Source: an uncultured Cohaesibacter sp. (GTDB taxonomy: Bacteria; Pseudomonadota; Alphaproteobacteria; Rhizobiales; Cohaesibacteraceae). Taken from it: a stretch of DNA of 64,000 bases. This document shows positions 18,177 through 28,037 of the stretch, piece by piece. Position 1 is the stretch's first letter, and each line of letters opens with the position of its first letter. The stretch is taken from the NCBI RefSeq assembly GCF_963677725.1, contig NZ_OY782507.1, positions 3,197,001 to 3,261,000 on the forward strand, written 5' to 3'. A program made the position numbers and the translations under genes. The notes under the pieces were generated by a model that worked only from the letters and a program-made list of their open reading frames with translations, searched no databases and was not told the origin of the DNA.

Positions 18177-19649
18177 ATGTCACATCTGACAAAAGAAGAA
18201 ACCGAAGCTCTCATCCAGGAGGTGCTTGAGGTTTATCCGGAGAAAGCGCAGCAGGATCGCGCCAAACATCTGGCGATCAACGATCCGACGGTTGAAAAAT
18301 CGAGCAAATGCATCACCTCCAACCGCAAGTCCCTGCCCGGCGTTATGACCATTCGTGGCTGCGCTTATGCGGGATCCAAGGGCGTGGTCTGGGGACCGGT
18401 CAAGGATATGATTCATATCTCCCATGGCCCGGTTGGCTGTGGCCAATATTCCCGTGCTGGGCGCCGCAACTATTATGTCGGTGACACGGGTGTGAATACC
18501 TTCGGCACCATGAATTTCACCTCCGATTTTCAGGAAAAAGACATCGTCTTTGGCGGCGACAAGAAGCTCGGCAAGCTGATTGACGAGATCGAGATGCTGT
18601 TCCCGCTCGCCAAAGGCATCACCGTGCAGTCTGAATGCCCGATCGGACTGATTGGGGACGATATCGAAGCTATTTCCAAGCAGAAGGCTGAAGCGCTGGA
18701 CAAACCGGTCGTGCCGGTGCGCTGCGAAGGCTTTCGTGGCGTGTCCCAGTCGCTGGGGCACCATATTGCTAATGATGCCATTCGCGACTGGGTCATTGAT
18801 CCGGCGACGGGCAAGGAATTTGAAGCGACCGATTATGATGTCACCATCATCGGCGATTACAATATTGGTGGTGACGCCTGGGCCTCGCGCATCATGCTTG
18901 AGGAAATGGGCCTGAGGGTGATTGCCCAATGGTCTGGCGATGGCACGCTGGCCGAGATGGAGCAGACGCCGAAAGCCAAGCTCAACCTTCTGCATTGCTA
19001 CCGCTCAATGAACTATATCTCGCGCTATATGGAAGAGAAGTTCGGCGTGCCGTGGATGGAATATAACTTCTTTGGCCCGACCAAGATCGAAGAAGCCCTG
19101 CGGGACATTGCCTCGCATTTCGACGACAAGATCAAGGAAGGTGCCGAGCGGGTTATCGAGAAATATCGCCCCGAATGGCAGGCGGTGGTCGACAAATATC
19201 GTCCGCGTCTGGAAGGCAAGAAAGTCATGCTCTATGTGGGCGGCTTGCGCTCGCGCCACATTATCGGGGCCTATGAAGATCTGGGCATGGAAGTGGTCGG
19301 CACCGGCTATGAGTTTGCGCATAACGACGATTATGACCGGACGATCCCCGAAATGGGCAATGCGACCCTCATCTATGATGATGTGACCGGCTATGAGTTC
19401 GAAGAATTCGTCAAGCGGGTCAAACCGGATCTGATCGGCTCCGGGATCAAGGAAAAATACATTTTCCAGAAAATGGGTATCCCGTTCCGGCAGATGCATA
19501 GCTGGGACTATTCAGGCCCTTATCACGGCTATGACGGCTTTGCGATCTTTGCGCGCGACATGGACATGACCCTCAACAATCCGTGCTGGGACAACCTGAC
19601 GCCGCCTTGGAAGCGTGGTGACGAGCCAGCAGCGATTGCAGCTGAATAA
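18177..19649 (+). CDS. nifD: NifD, molybdenum-iron protein alpha chain
   Basis: The 490-residue protein has P-cluster ligands C62, C88 and C154, and V70, Q191 and H195 near the active site, all at the Azotobacter numbering. FeMo-co ligands are C274 ([10 protein letters not shown]) and H441 (QMHSWDYSG). One oddity is GGLRSRH (355-361), where most NifD have GGLRPRH: Ser replaces the Pro next to the FeMo-co Arg. The N-terminus begins [20 protein letters not shown], like the Azotobacter form. Confidence 0.98.
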   Translation: MSHLTKEETEALIQEVLEVYPEKAQQDRAKHLAINDPTVEKSSKCITSNRKSLPGVMTIRGCAYAGSKGVVWGPVKDMIHISHGPVGCGQYSRAGRRNYYVGDTGVNTFGTMNFTSDFQEKDIVFGGDKKLGKLIDEIEMLFPLAKGITVQSECPIGLIGDDIEAISKQKAEALDKPVVPVRCEGFRGVSQSLGHHIANDAIRDWVIDPATGKEFEATDYDVTIIGDYNIGGDAWASRIMLEEMGLRVIAQWSGDGTLAEMEQTPKAKLNLLHCYRSMNYISRYMEEKFGVPWMEYNFFGPTKIEEALRDIASHFDDKIKEGAERVIEKYRPEWQAVVDKYRPRLEGKKVMLYVGGLRSRHIIGAYEDLGMEVVGTGYEFAHNDDYDRTIPEMGNATLIYDDVTGYEFEEFVKRVKPDLIGSGIKEKYIFQKMGIPFRQMHSWDYSGPYHGYDGFAIFARDMDMTLNNPCWDNLTPPWKRGDEPAAIAAE

Positions 19650-19659
19650 GCCCTCATTG

Positions 19660-19687
19660 CGGCCAGAGCCGAGATGGGGTCTGGCCG
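19660..19687 (+). other. Stem-loop between nifD and nifK
   Basis: A perfect 8-bp stem CGGCCAGA/TCTGGCCG with a 12-base loop lies in the 96-base nifD-nifK gap. No U-run follows, so a processing or stability role is more likely than termination. Confidence 0.55.
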
Positions 19688-19745
19688 AACGCATTTTCTC
19701 TAACACTTCGCCTGTTCACGCATTGGTGGCGCGAAGGAGGACCAA

Positions 19746-21317
19746 ATGAGTCAGACTGTAGAGACTATCAAACCCAGCTATCCTCTCTTCCGGGAAGAGG
19801 AATACAAAAAGTCCCTTGGCGACAAGCAGGCCTTGTTTGAAAACCGGGTCGATCAGGACAAGATCGATGAAGTGTTCGAGTGGACAACCACCGAGGAATA
19901 TAAGGATCTCAATTTCTCGCGCGAGGCGTTGACGATCAACCCGGCCAAGGCCTGCCAGCCTCTGGGAGCTGTGCTTTGTTCCCTCGGCTTCGAGAAGTCC
20001 TTGCCCTATGTGCATGGGTCGCAAGGCTGCGTTGCTTATTTCCGGACCTATTTCAACCGCCACTTCAAGGAACCGATTGCCTGCGTCTCGGATTCGATGA
20101 TCGAGGATGCGGCGGTGTTCGGTGGCCAGAAAAACATGTTTGACGGGCTGGAAAATGCCAAGGCACTCTACAAGCCGGACATGATCATGGTGTCGACCAC
20201 CTGCATGGCCGAGGTGATTGGTGATGACCTCAATGCCTTTATTGGTAATGCCAAGAAAGAGGGGCATATCGAAGCGGATTTCCCGACGCCCTTTGCCCAT
20301 ACGCCAAGCTTTGTCGGCTCGCATACGACGGGCTGGGACAATATGTTTGAAGGCACGATCCGCTATTTCACGCTCAATAGCATGGATGACAAGGAAGTCG
20401 GATCGAACGGCAAGATCAACATCGTGCCGGGCTTTGAAACCTACCTTGGCAACTATCGCGTGATGCATCGTTACATGCAGGAAATGGGCGTTGAATATTC
20501 TCTGCTCTGCGACCCGTCCGAAGTGCTGGATACGCCTGCCGATGGCAAATACCGGATGTATTCCGGCGGCACGACGCAGGCGGAAGTGAAAGACGCTCCC
20601 AACGCCAAGGACACCTTGCTGCTACAGCCATGGCAATCGGTCAAGACGCGCAAATTCACCAAGAATACCTGGAAGCATGACACACCGGCCATCAATATCC
20701 CGATGGGCCTGAAATCGACCGATGAATTTCTGATGACCATTGCCGAGATCACCGGCAAGGAGATCCCGGCGTCCATTGAGACCGAACGCGGCCGTCTGGT
20801 TGACATGATGACCGACAGTCACGCCTGGCTTCATGGCAAGAAATATGCGCTGTGGGGCGATGCCGATTTCGTCATGGGTATGACGGCCTTCCTGCTCGAA
20901 TTGGGGGCTGAACCACGGCATATCCTCTGCCACCATGCCAACAAACGCTGGAAGAAGGCGATGGACAAGATGCTCGCTGACAGCCCGTATGGGGCCGAGT
21001 GCGAGGTGCATGTGGGCAAGGATTTGTGGCATATGCGGTCGCTGATCTTCACCAACCGTCCAGACTTCATGATCGGCAACAGTTACGGCAAGTTCATTGA
21101 GCGTGACACGATGCGCAAAGGGGAAGATTTCCGGGTGCCTTTGATCCGGATCGGTTTCCCGATCTTTGATCGCCATCACCTGCATCGGGCGACGACGCTT
21201 GGATATGAAGGGGCCATGACCATTCTGACCACCTTGACCAATGCGGTGCTCGAACAGCTCGACAGGGAAACCATGGTCATGGGCAAGACCGACTTCAACT
21301 ATGATCTGGTGCGCTAA
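19746..21317 (+). CDS. nifK: NifK, molybdenum-iron protein beta chain
   Basis: The 523-residue protein has P-cluster ligands C70, C95 and C153 and the Ser188 ligand, at the same numbers as Azotobacter vinelandii. Conserved stretches include GSQGCVAYFRTYFNRHFKEP and STTCMAEVIGDDL. The length and the N-terminal extension of about 50 residues are of the long group I beta-chain type. GAAGGAG precedes the start. Confidence 0.98.
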   Translation: MSQTVETIKPSYPLFREEEYKKSLGDKQALFENRVDQDKIDEVFEWTTTEEYKDLNFSREALTINPAKACQPLGAVLCSLGFEKSLPYVHGSQGCVAYFRTYFNRHFKEPIACVSDSMIEDAAVFGGQKNMFDGLENAKALYKPDMIMVSTTCMAEVIGDDLNAFIGNAKKEGHIEADFPTPFAHTPSFVGSHTTGWDNMFEGTIRYFTLNSMDDKEVGSNGKINIVPGFETYLGNYRVMHRYMQEMGVEYSLLCDPSEVLDTPADGKYRMYSGGTTQAEVKDAPNAKDTLLLQPWQSVKTRKFTKNTWKHDTPAINIPMGLKSTDEFLMTIAEITGKEIPASIETERGRLVDMMTDSHAWLHGKKYALWGDADFVMGMTAFLLELGAEPRHILCHHANKRWKKAMDKMLADSPYGAECEVHVGKDLWHMRSLIFTNRPDFMIGNSYGKFIERDTMRKGEDFRVPLIRIGFPIFDRHHLHRATTLGYEGAMTILTTLTNAVLEQLDRETMVMGKTDFNYDLVR

Positions 21318-21396
21318 GGCGCTGTCATAAGTCCCCCTTGCTCCCCCGCTGTCAGCTTTGATGGCGGGGGATGCGGGTGCGGCGAAGGAGGCTCCA

Positions 21397-21609
21397 ATGC
21401 CAAATGTCATGCTTCGGCACAACGACAAGGGCGAACTGCTCTTTTATGTCGCCAAAAAGGATCTCGAAGAGGTCATCGCGTCCGTCGAGACCGATACCGG
21501 GGATGCCTGGGGCGGGGTGATCGAGCTATCGGATGGGTCAAAATATTATATCGACCCGATTTCCCCACCGCCCGCCTTTCCAACGACCCTGCGCTTCAAG
21601 CGTGGATAG
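21397..21609 (+). CDS. nifT: NifT/FixU small protein
   Basis: The 70-residue protein begins [20 protein letters not shown] and contains [17 protein letters not shown], the NifT/FixU signature. The start at 21397 follows AAGGAGG; an in-frame extension upstream lacks a site. NifT sits after nifK in many diazotrophs and is not essential in tested strains. A role in nitrogenase maturation is suspected. Confidence 0.9.
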   Translation: MPNVMLRHNDKGELLFYVAKKDLEEVIASVETDTGDAWGGVIELSDGSKYYIDPISPPPAFPTTLRFKRG

Positions 21610-21638
21610 TCCTTCCTCTCAATGAAAGGAGCCAGACC

Positions 21639-21836
21639 ATGGCCATGATGATTAACGCTGATATTTGCACCGCCTGTGGTGATTGCGAACCGGAATGTCC
21701 GACCGGGGCAATTTCCCCGTCCAAGGGTGTCTATGCGATTGATGCAGCCAAATGCACTGAATGCGAAGGCAGCTTTGATGCGCCGAAATGCGTTGAGCTG
21801 TGTTTCGAGGATGGTTGCATCATTCCAGCTGAATGA
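21639..21836 (+). CDS. Small 4Fe-4S ferredoxin between nifT and nifY
   Basis: The 65-residue protein has C-x2-C-x2-C-x3-C ([11 protein letters not shown]) and a second cysteine set ([17 protein letters not shown]) with the widened spacing of FdxN-type ferredoxins. It lies 29 bases after nifT. Ferredoxins at this position occur in Azotobacter-type clusters. The electron partner is unknown. Confidence 0.85.
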   Translation: MAMMINADICTACGDCEPECPTGAISPSKGVYAIDAAKCTECEGSFDAPKCVELCFEDGCIIPAE

Positions 21837-21940
21837 ATGCGACGAAGGGGTGCGTCTTGGCAATTGCTTCCTGGTTGGCAAGCGCACGCCTTCACCTATT
21901 GAAATTCCTTTTTAACGGCTCACCATCAGGGGAGATGCCA

Positions 21941-22642
21941 ATGACCGCGACATTGTCCAGAGAAATGGCCCTGCGCATCGGGCTTGCGGCACAAGAATTG
22001 CCCAATGTGGATGCAGGCGCGCTGATTGGCCTCCTGACTGAGGCAATCGGGTTGCCGCTGACCGAGGAGAAAATCTCCAAGCTGGGCATGAAGGCCTTTC
22101 GCAAGGCAGGCGGAGAGGCGCTGATCCCGATTCCCTCTGAACAGCTCAAAGCGGCCCTGCGAATCCTCAAAGGGGAAGGGGTGAGCGCGGATGGTGATGA
22201 TTTCACTCTTGATGCCTATCAGGACGGGGATATGCCCGGCTCAATCCGGGTGGCGTGCGCGTCCAATGGTGCCGAGGAACTGGACGGCCATTTTGGCTCC
22301 TGTCGACGCTTTTTGGTCTATCAGGTATCGGGGGCGGAGCTGCGGCTGATTGATGTGCGGCGCACCGAGGAGCCGGAGGACAACGACGACAAGAATAAAT
22401 GGCGCGCATCCCTGATCGCGGATTGTGATGTGCTGGTGGTCGTTTCGATTGGCGGACCGGCAGCGGCGAAGGTCGTGCGGGCCAATATTCATCCGATCAA
22501 GCATCCGCAAGGGGGATTGGCGCGGGATCTCTTGATGAAATTGCAAGCGGTTTTGGCTGGCACGCCGCCGCCTTGGCTGGCGCGGGTGATGGGGCAGGAA
22601 GCCCAGACCTTGTCCGGCTTTCTGGAGGAGCAAGAGGCATGA
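21941..22642 (+). CDS. nifY: NifY/NafY-type FeMo-co or apo-nitrogenase chaperone
   Basis: The 233-residue product starts at 21941, with AGGGGAG 7 bases upstream. The N-terminal helical domain (about 1-70, SREMALRIGLAAQELPNVDA onward) resembles the NafY core-binding domain. The C-terminal domain (about 105-225) is NifX-like, with LDGHFGSCRRF. NafY binds FeMo-co and apo-NifDK to help cofactor insertion. It overlaps the next gene by ATGA, so the two are coupled. Confidence 0.85.
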   Translation: MTATLSREMALRIGLAAQELPNVDAGALIGLLTEAIGLPLTEEKISKLGMKAFRKAGGEALIPIPSEQLKAALRILKGEGVSADGDDFTLDAYQDGDMPGSIRVACASNGAEELDGHFGSCRRFLVYQVSGAELRLIDVRRTEEPEDNDDKNKWRASLIADCDVLVVVSIGGPAAAKVVRANIHPIKHPQGGLARDLLMKLQAVLAGTPPPWLARVMGQEAQTLSGFLEEQEA

Positions 22643-22929
22643 TCAGCGACGCTGTTCTTGACAAGGTCACGCAAGCGGTGGCGGACAGCGTTCTTGAGGA
22701 GGGGCTTTCAGCGCGCCTCAGAGCGCTCTGGCCCGACATTCATTTCACCTATTGTCAGGATGACGACATAACAGCGGCGCACCCTGTGCGCGAGCAGGGG
22801 CAGTTCAATTTGTATCTGGTCTCAAGTGGCGAGGGCTGCATTGCCTTTACCAGCCACGGGGAGCGCGCAACGGGAATCGTGATTGCCGAAATTGAAGACG
22901 AAGGGGAGGTGGAAGAACAGCCATCATGA
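22639..22929 (+). CDS. Small conserved nif-associated protein of unknown function
   Basis: The 96-residue acidic protein begins MISDAVLDKVTQAVADSVLE and ends in a Glu-rich tail. A core strand pattern (FNLYLVSSGEGCIAFTS) suggests a small alpha/beta fold. There is no metal motif beyond two isolated cysteines. It overlaps nifY upstream and the 318-residue gene downstream by 4 bases each, so the three form a coupled unit under the nifH promoter. I do not recognise a characterised function. Confidence 0.75.
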   Translation: MISDAVLDKVTQAVADSVLEEGLSARLRALWPDIHFTYCQDDDITAAHPVREQGQFNLYLVSSGEGCIAFTSHGERATGIVIAEIEDEGEVEEQPS

Positions 22930-23882
22930 TCGTGACAGACATGCAGCCGCGCACCAAATCGCTGGAGAGGATTTGCCGGATGGTTCCTCCCGGGGTGCAT
23001 CACGTGTCTCTGGTCGAGGCCGTCAGCACTATTTTGCCTGATTACACCTTTCGCTATCGCACCACCCGATCCGACTGGCACCGGATTGGAGGTGTCGTGG
23101 ATGCCAATTTCAACCGGATCGCAATGAATCTGCGCCAATGGGCAGAGGATGAATGCGATCATGATGTCTTTGCCCTTTATGAGAAATTTGGCGCAGAAGG
23201 CTATTTCACCACTCGCTTTGATGGTCAGACCCATTATTTCGTCGCTCCGAACGGAGACGGGGCGGCGGGTTTCGTGCAGCTTGAGGTCGAGGAACTGACC
23301 GAAGTGGTCGACCATCCTTTATTCATCGATGATCAGGTGCCCGACGATATCGAGGACCTGCTCGATCCGGTCGGTGCGTTTGCCGCCCGGGTAGAGGCGA
23401 GGCCCCTTGGGGCATCAAAATATGATTTTCGCTCGATCACCGATATTGGCGATCTGGTCTCCCGTCAGGTGTCCTCGGAAGGGTCTGACTTGCGCTATAT
23501 CCGGTTTTTGGAAGAATGGGACAAATCGAGCGCGGCATCCAAGGGGCGCTTTTGCGACCATTTCGTCTTGAAGCTCCTGTCCTTCATGGATCGTTTCGGT
23601 GAGCACAAGATCGAGGCGACTCCGCTGCCGATCAAGTCGCTGCCTGTACCGGGGCCGTCGGTTCTGGCGCTTTCGGGGTCAGAGCTATCGAACTATCTGC
23701 ATGATTATGACCGCAAGGCGGGCTTTCCCATGGCCTGGTATTTCGCCATGCTGACCGAGAAGAAGATCTGGCCCCAGATCGCGACGACCGTCTATTCGGA
23801 TCATCGCGATGACTATCGCTATTTGCCAGAGAAGGATCTGGCGGTGCTGGAACATTGGATCCGCTATCCCTACAGTTTCTGA
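22926..23882 (+). CDS. Uncharacterised nif-associated protein, 318 aa
   Basis: The protein begins MIVTDMQPRTKSLERICRMV and looks soluble, acidic and mostly alpha/beta, with no signal peptide or membrane segment. Three cysteines are present but no cluster motif. The C-terminal half holds RYIRFLEEWDKSSAASKGRF and ends HWIRYPYSF. Coupling to the 96-residue gene and placement between nifY and nifE suggest a job in cofactor delivery or nitrogenase quality control. That is inference from context, and no family is recognised. Confidence 0.75.
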   Translation: MIVTDMQPRTKSLERICRMVPPGVHHVSLVEAVSTILPDYTFRYRTTRSDWHRIGGVVDANFNRIAMNLRQWAEDECDHDVFALYEKFGAEGYFTTRFDGQTHYFVAPNGDGAAGFVQLEVEELTEVVDHPLFIDDQVPDDIEDLLDPVGAFAARVEARPLGASKYDFRSITDIGDLVSRQVSSEGSDLRYIRFLEEWDKSSAASKGRFCDHFVLKLLSFMDRFGEHKIEATPLPIKSLPVPGPSVLALSGSELSNYLHDYDRKAGFPMAWYFAMLTEKKIWPQIATTVYSDHRDDYRYLPEKDLAVLEHWIRYPYSF

Positions 23883-23900
23883 TGGATTGGCGGAGCTTCT

Positions 23901-23916
23901 GTCGCGTTTGCGACAA
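23901..23916. promoter_or_regulatory. NifA upstream activator site of nifE
   Basis: A perfect TGT-N10-ACA with the strong palindrome TGTCGC-GTTT-GCGACA, only 45 bases from the nifE -24 element. Confidence 0.85.
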
Positions 23917-23941
23917 TTCCCTTTTTCTTAAAGTGATTTTA

Positions 23942-23954
23942 AATCAATACTTTA
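23942..23954 (+). promoter_or_regulatory. Candidate IHF site between the NifA site and nifE promoter
   Basis: AATCAATACTTTA matches the consensus WATCAANNNNTTR at every position. It lies between activator site and promoter, where IHF bending is known to help NifA reach sigma54 polymerase. Confidence 0.6.
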
Positions 23955-23959
23955 GAGTT

Positions 23960-23975
23960 TGGCATAGGCCTTGCA
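23960..23975 (+). promoter_or_regulatory. Sigma54 (-24/-12) promoter of nifENX
   Basis: TGGCATAGGCCTTGCA has GG (23961-23962) and GC (23973-23974) at N10 spacing. It should drive nifE through fdxB, which ends at a strong terminator. Confidence 0.92.
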
Positions 23976-24028
23976 AAGCTTTTGCAAATTGATTGCGACA
24001 TGCATTTGACAAGCGGGGTTTGTGGCAG

Positions 24029-25432
24029 ATGAAACAAAGCGAGATTGCAGAGCTTCTGGATGAGCCGGCCTGCGAGCATAATCACCAGTCCAAGTCCGGC
24101 TGTGCGCGGCCAAAGCCCGGTGCGGCTGCGGGCGGGTGCTGTTTCGACGGTGCCCAAATTGCGCTTTTGCCGATTGCTGACGTGGCCCATATCGTCCATG
24201 GATCGATCGCTTGTGCGGGCAGTGCGTGGGACAATCGGGGAAGCAAATCTTCCGGTGAGCAGCTCTACAAGCTTGGCTTTACCACCGATATGACCGAGCA
24301 GGATGTGATCATGGGACGCGGCGAAAAGCGCCTGTTCCACTCCATCAAGCAAGCTATTGATAGCCATCGGCCCGAGGCGGTCTTTGTCTATAATACCTGT
24401 GTGCCTGCGTTGATTGGCGATGATATCGCAGCGGTCTGCAAGGCTGCGGAAAAGCGCTGGGGGGTGCCGGTTGTGCCCGTTGACGCGGCTGGCTTTTATG
24501 GCACCAAGAATCTTGGCAACCGGATCGCCGGCGATGCGATGGTCCGCCATGTGATCGGCACCCGCGAGCCTGATCCCGTGCCCGATCATCTCCAGAGGGA
24601 AGGCATTGCGGTCCATGATATCAGCCTGATCGGCGAATATAATATTGCAGGTGAGCTGTGGCACGTCCTGCCGCTGTTTGACGAACTGGGCCTGCGGGTG
24701 CTCGGCTCCTTGTCCGGGGATGCCCGGTTCCGCGACATTCAGTGCATGCATCGGGCCGAAGTCAATATGATGGTCTGCTCGAAGGCCATGCTCAATGTTG
24801 CGCGAAAGCTCAAGGATAGCTATGGCACCCCTTGGTTCGAGGGCAGCTTTTATGGTGTCCGCGACATGAGCCTTGCCTTGCGGGATTTTGCCCATCTGAT
24901 TGATGATCCGGATTTGTCCGAGCGGACCGAAGCCCTGATTGCACGCGAAGAAGCGCGGATTGCGGTGGCCCTTGATCCGTGGCGCGAGAAGCTCCGTGGC
25001 AAAAAGGCCCTGCTTTATACCGGCGGCGTGAAAGCTTGGTCGATTGTCTCGGCCTTGCAGGATCTGGGCATGGAGGTGGTAGCCACCTCGACCCGCAAAT
25101 CAACCGAAGCCGACAAACAGAAAATCCGCGAGCTGATGGGTGACAAGACCCGGATGCTTGATGAAAGTCAGGGCCCCAGAGCCTTGATCGACATGGTCTA
25201 TGAAACCGGCACCGATGTCCTGATTGCGGGCGGGCGCAATATGTATACGGCGCTCAAGGCCCGGATACCTTTCCTGCATATCAATCAGGAGCGTGAGCAT
25301 GCCTATGCGGGCTATGACGGCATGATCACCTTTGCCGAACAGATCGCCCAAGCGATGGAAAGCCCTGTCTGGGCGGCGGCGCGCGCGCCTGCGCCATGGA
25401 AAGCAACGGCTACAATCGAAGCAGCGGAGTGA
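24029..25432 (+). CDS. nifE: NifE, FeMo-co assembly scaffold alpha-like chain
   Basis: The 467-residue protein starts at the ATG at 24029 ([10 protein letters not shown]). It is a NifD paralogue with Cys near [26 protein letters not shown] and [14 protein letters not shown]. With NifN it forms the tetramer on which NifB-co receives Mo and homocitrate. It ends AATIEAAE-like after a Pro/Ala-rich tail, 4 bases before nifN. Confidence 0.96.
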   Translation: MKQSEIAELLDEPACEHNHQSKSGCARPKPGAAAGGCCFDGAQIALLPIADVAHIVHGSIACAGSAWDNRGSKSSGEQLYKLGFTTDMTEQDVIMGRGEKRLFHSIKQAIDSHRPEAVFVYNTCVPALIGDDIAAVCKAAEKRWGVPVVPVDAAGFYGTKNLGNRIAGDAMVRHVIGTREPDPVPDHLQREGIAVHDISLIGEYNIAGELWHVLPLFDELGLRVLGSLSGDARFRDIQCMHRAEVNMMVCSKAMLNVARKLKDSYGTPWFEGSFYGVRDMSLALRDFAHLIDDPDLSERTEALIAREEARIAVALDPWREKLRGKKALLYTGGVKAWSIVSALQDLGMEVVATSTRKSTEADKQKIRELMGDKTRMLDESQGPRALIDMVYETGTDVLIAGGRNMYTALKARIPFLHINQEREHAYAGYDGMITFAEQIAQAMESPVWAAARAPAPWKATATIEAAE

Positions 25433-25436
25433 GATC

Positions 25437-26816
25437 ATGACAGAGATACTCAAACGCAACAAAGCGCTATCCGTCAGCCCTTTGAAGGCCAGCAGTACGC
25501 TGGGCGCGGCGCTGGCTTTCCTTGGCATTCGCAATGCCATTGCCATGCTGCACGGGGCGCAGGGTTGCACGGCGTATGGGAAAATTTTTCTTATTGGCCA
25601 CTTCCGCGAACCGGTGCCGCTGCAAACCACCGCGATGGATCAGGTCAGCGCCGTGATGGGGGCTGATGAGAATGTGGTCGAGGGACTGAAGGTCTTGCAT
25701 GAGAAATTTGCCCCGGCGCTGATCGGCTTGCCGACCACCGGTCTGTCGGAGACGCAAGGCTCGGACGTGCACGGCCTCGTTTCTGTTTTCCGCAAGGCGC
25801 ATCCCGAATGTGGGGCAACCGCCGTGGTGCCTGTGGAAACACCCGATTATGTCGGCTCGATGGAAAGCGGCTTTGCCAAGGCGGTCCATCAAATGATCAA
25901 TCGGCTGGTGCCCGAGTCCGAGGTCAAGGGGGGCGTGGCAAGCAACCGGCAGGTCAATATTCTGGTCAATGGCTCGATGACCCCTGCCGACATCGACGAA
26001 GTGAAGGAACTAGTGGAAGCCTTTGGCCTGATCCCGCTGGTTCTGCCGGACATTTCAACGAGCCTTGATGGTCATCTCAATGAGCGGGATTTCAATCCGC
26101 TGACGACCGGGGGCACCTGTGTCGGCGATTTTGACATTCTACATAAGGCGCGGGCGACGTTGGTGATTGGCGATAGCCTGACGCAGGCTGCCGATTTGCT
26201 GTTTGAGCGCACCGGCGTGCCGGATATTCGCTTTGACCATTTGATGGGGCTGGATGCGACCGATCGCCTGATTAGCCGTTTGCATGAAATTTCGGGCCAG
26301 CCGGTGCCCGCCCGTCTGGAGCGCCAGCGCCAGCAATTGCAGGATGCGATGCTGGATAGTCATTTCCATCTCGGCGGCAGTCGCGTGGCGCTGGCTGCCG
26401 AACCGGATCTGCTCAAGGCACTGAGTGATTTGTTGGTTGGCATGGGGGCGCGCGTGGTAACGGCCATCGCCCCGTCCAACGCGCCCCTTCTCAAGCGGAT
26501 GATGACCGATCAGGTGAAGATTGGTGATCTCGAAGAGCTGGAAATCTTTGCGGCGCAAGAGGGCGCTGAACTGGTGATTGGCAATTCCCATTGTGTTGCC
26601 AGCGCCGAGCGCCTTGGGGTTCCGTTGTTGCGGGCCGGTTTCCCGCAGTTCGATCACTTTGGCGCACCTGCCAAATGCTGGGTCGGCTATCGGGGCAGCC
26701 GCCAGACGCTGTTCGATATCGCCAATCTGCTGGTGTCTGCCGATCATGGTTCGGTCGCGCCCTATCGCTCGATCTATGCGCAGGGCGCGGATGCCAAGTC
26801 TTGGGAAGGGGCGTGA
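25437..26816 (+). CDS. nifN: NifN, FeMo-co assembly scaffold beta-like chain
   Basis: The 459-residue NifK paralogue begins MTEILKRNKALSVSPLKAS. It has the conserved LHGAQGCTAYGKIFLIGHFR stretch and TTGLSETQGSDV, which stands where NifK has its third P-cluster Cys. The start at 25437 follows nifE by 4 bases, so expression is coupled. It partners NifE in cofactor maturation. Confidence 0.96.
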   Translation: MTEILKRNKALSVSPLKASSTLGAALAFLGIRNAIAMLHGAQGCTAYGKIFLIGHFREPVPLQTTAMDQVSAVMGADENVVEGLKVLHEKFAPALIGLPTTGLSETQGSDVHGLVSVFRKAHPECGATAVVPVETPDYVGSMESGFAKAVHQMINRLVPESEVKGGVASNRQVNILVNGSMTPADIDEVKELVEAFGLIPLVLPDISTSLDGHLNERDFNPLTTGGTCVGDFDILHKARATLVIGDSLTQAADLLFERTGVPDIRFDHLMGLDATDRLISRLHEISGQPVPARLERQRQQLQDAMLDSHFHLGGSRVALAAEPDLLKALSDLLVGMGARVVTAIAPSNAPLLKRMMTDQVKIGDLEELEIFAAQEGAELVIGNSHCVASAERLGVPLLRAGFPQFDHFGAPAKCWVGYRGSRQTLFDIANLLVSADHGSVAPYRSIYAQGADAKSWEGA

Positions 26817-26821
26817 CGATC

Positions 26822-27316
26822 ATGGCCCAGTTCATGCGAACATTCACTTTGCTGGATCAAGACATGGAAGACGGTTTTGCAGACTGCGCTTTGCGGGTGG
26901 CCTTTGCCACCTCGGATCAGAAGCATGTGGACCAGCATTTTGGCACCTGTGCCTATCTGGCCATCTTTCTGGTCAATCGTGATGAGGTGCATTTCCACCA
27001 GACCATCGGCTTTGGTGAGGCGCAGATGGATGGCAATGAGGACAAGCTGGCGGTGCGGGTTAAGGCCCTTAAAGAGTGTGCTGCTGTCTATTGCCGGGCT
27101 GTGGGGGCCTCTGCCATCGGGCAGTTGAAACAGGCCGGAGTGCAGCCGGTCAAGGTGGCCGATGGCACCAATATCAAGGCCCAGCTGGCGCTGTTGCAGG
27201 ACGAATTGCGCGAGGATCCTGCAATCTGGATCTTGCGTGCCTTGAAGGCAGCCGGTGGTGTCGGGGCAGATGCCAAGCGGTTTGACGCAATGGAAGAGGA
27301 AGGTTGGAGTGAGTGA
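26822..27316 (+). CDS. nifX: NifX, FeMo-co precursor carrier
   Basis: The 164-residue protein starts at 26822 and has the NifX core: LRVAFATSDQKHVDQHFG followed by TCAYLAIFLV. A C-terminal stretch of about 40 residues (EDPAIWILRALKAAGG) is typical. NifX carries NifB-co and VK-cluster between NifB, NifEN and NifDK. It lies 5 bases after nifN. Confidence 0.92.
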   Translation: MAQFMRTFTLLDQDMEDGFADCALRVAFATSDQKHVDQHFGTCAYLAIFLVNRDEVHFHQTIGFGEAQMDGNEDKLAVRVKALKECAAVYCRAVGASAIGQLKQAGVQPVKVADGTNIKAQLALLQDELREDPAIWILRALKAAGGVGADAKRFDAMEEEGWSE

Positions 27317-27318
27317 CA

Positions 27319-27801
27319 ATGCTGATTGAAATGGATGACGACCTGGTGGTCGACAAGGATGATCCTGCGCTGAAATCGCCCTTTGTTGTCGAGATTCTGC
27401 GTCAGATGCGGGCCATCGACTCCTACGGTGTATGGGATCAGGTGGGGGCGCATGAAATCATCGATCCCTTCATCATGACCAAGGAACGCAAGCGTGCGGT
27501 GCCGATCATTGGCGACCCGGATGAGGAACTCATGGCGCGGATCAAGGCTTGGTACAACGCCTTGTCTGCCAGCGTCGAGGCCAAAACGGGCCTGATGGCG
27601 GTGCCCATTGTCAATATTACCCATGAAGGCTTTGGCCGCGCGCTAATCGCGGTGGGCAAGCTGATTGTCTATGACAAAAATCTCCGTGATGTCCATCGCT
27701 TTGGCTTCAAATCGCTCGAAGCGATGCAAGGGGAAGCGGACAAGGTGATCGAACGGGCCGCAGCCCTCATCGATGCCCATCGGGATGTCGCCAAATTGTG
27801 A
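27319..27801 (+). CDS. NifX-associated protein (DUF269 type)
   Basis: The product is 160 residues from the ATG at 27319, chosen because GGAG stands 9 bases before it; a GTG at 27313 overlapping the nifX stop is the alternative. It contains FVVEILRQMRAIDSYGVWD and WYNALSASVEAKTGLMAVPI, typical of the family found directly after nifX. Its biochemical role is not established; it accompanies FeMo-co assembly genes widely. Confidence 0.85.
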   Translation: MLIEMDDDLVVDKDDPALKSPFVVEILRQMRAIDSYGVWDQVGAHEIIDPFIMTKERKRAVPIIGDPDEELMARIKAWYNALSASVEAKTGLMAVPIVNITHEGFGRALIAVGKLIVYDKNLRDVHRFGFKSLEAMQGEADKVIERAAALIDAHRDVAKL

Positions 27802-27814
27802 GGACCTTAGAAAG

Positions 27815-28036
27815 ATGGATGAAACGGATAGGAAGGCCCTGACCAAGAGTGTCAGGAAAGCCAAGAGGATCGCATCGGAAAAAGCAATGGCGCTGCATGA
27901 TCTGGTTGAAGATCGGCTGCCCGGAGCCTTTGAGGAATTGCCAGCGCTGGCAGAGGAAACCTATCAGGCCTGCAAGAACTGGAGCGAGGCGGACGCCATG
28001 CTCCAACAGGCTGAAGCCAAGATGGAAAGGGCGTGA
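27815..28036 (+). CDS. DUF683 (CCE_0567-like) small helical nif protein
   Basis: The 73-residue, all-helical protein has KKAKR-like basic residues early (SVRKAKRIASEKAMALHDLV) and ends QQAEAKMERA. This matches the small protein usually found between the DUF269 gene and fdxB. It lies 13 bases after the DUF269 gene. The function is unknown, though it may bind metal or interact with FdxB. Confidence 0.8.
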   Translation: MDETDRKALTKSVRKAKRIASEKAMALHDLVEDRLPGAFEELPALAEETYQACKNWSEADAMLQQAEAKMERA

Positions 28037-28037
28037 G

